From contig JAYWVB010000018.1 in assembly GCA_039881045.1 (NCBI GenBank), forward strand, positions 558,001 through 622,000: DNA of 64,000 nucleotides, given 5' to 3'. Positions 63,010 to 64,000 of this stretch are shown piece after piece. The translations under genes were made by a program, and so were the position numbers. Under the pieces are notes generated by a model. It searched no databases, was not told the DNA's origin, and saw nothing but the letters and a program-made list of their open reading frames with translations. How positions within the stretch are numbered: position 1 is the stretch's first letter; the number at the start of each line of letters is the position of its first letter. This DNA is from Chaetomium olivaceum (lineage: Eukaryota > Ascomycota > Sordariomycetes > Sordariales > Chaetomiaceae).

Positions 63010-64000
63010 GGTTCTAACCCAGGCGATCATCAAATCTTGGGCAGGGGTGTTAATGTGGGGCCGCGTACCCAGCGATCCGGAAGGACGGAAGCAAGGGTCT
63101 TCAAACAGATGTCGACATCGCCGTACCCATAGATGCGGAGTTTTCCTTCTCCTGCCCAAAGGTGGTGCTCCTCGGAAACAGTGCGGAAGTGGTTGAAGCG
63201 GCTGATCTGGTTGCAAACGTGGATAGTGGCGCCCGAGTCGAGAATCGTCGAGTTCTTGAGAGCGTATTCGCTGCCTGCAAACGCCGTCGCAATGGTCATG
63301 AGGCAGGCGCTGACCTTAGCTGGCGCGTCGGCTAGTCAATGTTCCTCTTCAACGCGCGATTGAGAGTTACTTTCCTTGAGTGCGCTCTTGAGAGGCCGTG
63401 CAGTATCCTTTTATCCATCTTGACGCGTTTCCTGAGACGCTCAACCTGCCTTCGAAGTTCTGAGTCGTGCTTTATACGCTCCTGGGCGCTTGCTTCGGCA
63501 GCCCGCGACGGATATCGATGTTCGGGTCGAATCTCTGGGCGAACTGCCCAGCATTCCTCGAGGGTGTGTTTGTTGTCACAAGCAGGGCAGCCAGATGTTG
63601 AGTCATCGCTGTTTTGACGCTTCTTAGATCGAGGAGGCGGGCTGCGGCTCTTGCTCCTGCGTGGTGCTGGGTTGCGCCGCGAGCGGCTAGGCCGCACGTC
63701 GTGCTCTTCCTCGTCGGTGGTCTGACCCGCGAACGTAATGAACGCGCCCTTGGTGATAGTGCGCGGCTTGAATCCCTGTCTTTTCGGAGACGCTCGCGGA
63801 AGTCCTTCACCAGCTTGTGGACGGTAAGTCTGTTGTCTTCGACAAGCGCCTGGTTGCTGATGGCGTATGCTTCGCACCAGGATTCGTATCCTGCACCCTT
63901 GATGGCTGCTTCGAATTGCAACCACCACATCTGGGAGTTTTCGGTGCCCGGCGCTTTAGCCTCTTGGGCTTCACCAATGGCCGTTTCCCAGCTTGAGAGC
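63010..64000 (-). mobile_element. Decayed Ty1/copia-type retrotransposon gag-pol fragment
   Basis: Minus strand, running in from the right edge. Gag-like QMWWLQFEAAIKGAGYESWC leads to VHKLVKDFRERLRK. One base out of phase it continues as RQGFKPRTITKGAFITFAGQ, then a zinc knuckle CPACDNKHTLEECW (CxxCx3Hx4C). Another frame break near 63331 leads to FAGSEYALKNSTILDSGAT, the aspartic protease active site (DSGA). Homology ends about 63030; integrase and reverse transcriptase are not present. With two frame breaks it is not autonomous. No LTR was identified in the window. Confidence 0.8.

Overview
The window reads as an accessory, repeat-rich segment of a filamentous ascomycete genome, most likely Pezizomycotina and probably Sordariomycetes. 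Genes carry short GT-AG introns, mostly 45-115 bp, with CTAAC or CTGAC branch sites. Several protein families are typical of filamentous fungi: Zn2Cys6 regulators, a BCS1-like AAA ATPase, an FTA2-type pseudokinase, an Est1-type protein and LaeA-like methyltransferases. Exon chains below were built by hand from splice motifs and reading-phase agreement.

Layout: 0-2.7 kb holds the tail of a repeated membrane-protein gene, a C2H2 plus bHLH regulator and repeats. 2.9-10.8 kb is a block of signalling or modifier-type genes: FTA2-like pseudokinase, CK1 kinase, a PD-(D/E)XK-like unknown, a truncated kinase beside a Helitron scrap, and a Ulp1-like protease. 11-14.7 kb is mostly wreckage, including an Argonaute PIWI fragment and a methyltransferase tail. 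14.8-23.5 kb carries a bZIP, a BCS1-like ATPase, an F-box-like protein and an unknown four-exon gene. 25.8-33.1 kb has a methyltransferase, a Zn2Cys6 regulator and an Est1-type gene. 34.6-39.1 kb has a broken NmrA-like gene, a family 2 glycosyltransferase with one apparent frameshift and a membrane protein. 40.5-51 kb has a Zn2Cys6/C2H2 regulator and several unknown genes, including two small two-exon genes. 51.8-64 kb is a mosaic of truncated genes, minisatellites and repeats, plus a large Zn2Cys6-type regulator, ending in a decayed Ty1/copia element at the right edge.

Repeats tie the window together. A small membrane-protein family occurs in at least three longer copies and several fragments. 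A 15-bp minisatellite with shared flanks occurs at three loci. Two unrelated regulators (708-1586 and 28329-29255) sit between homologous 5' leaders and homologous 3' flanks. At least five putative regulators occur in 64 kb. Several genes are disrupted by what look like single-base indels; two of these lie in homopolymers, so assembly error and real decay both have to be considered. No operon logic applies. The gene set suggests a rearranging accessory region rather than one pathway.
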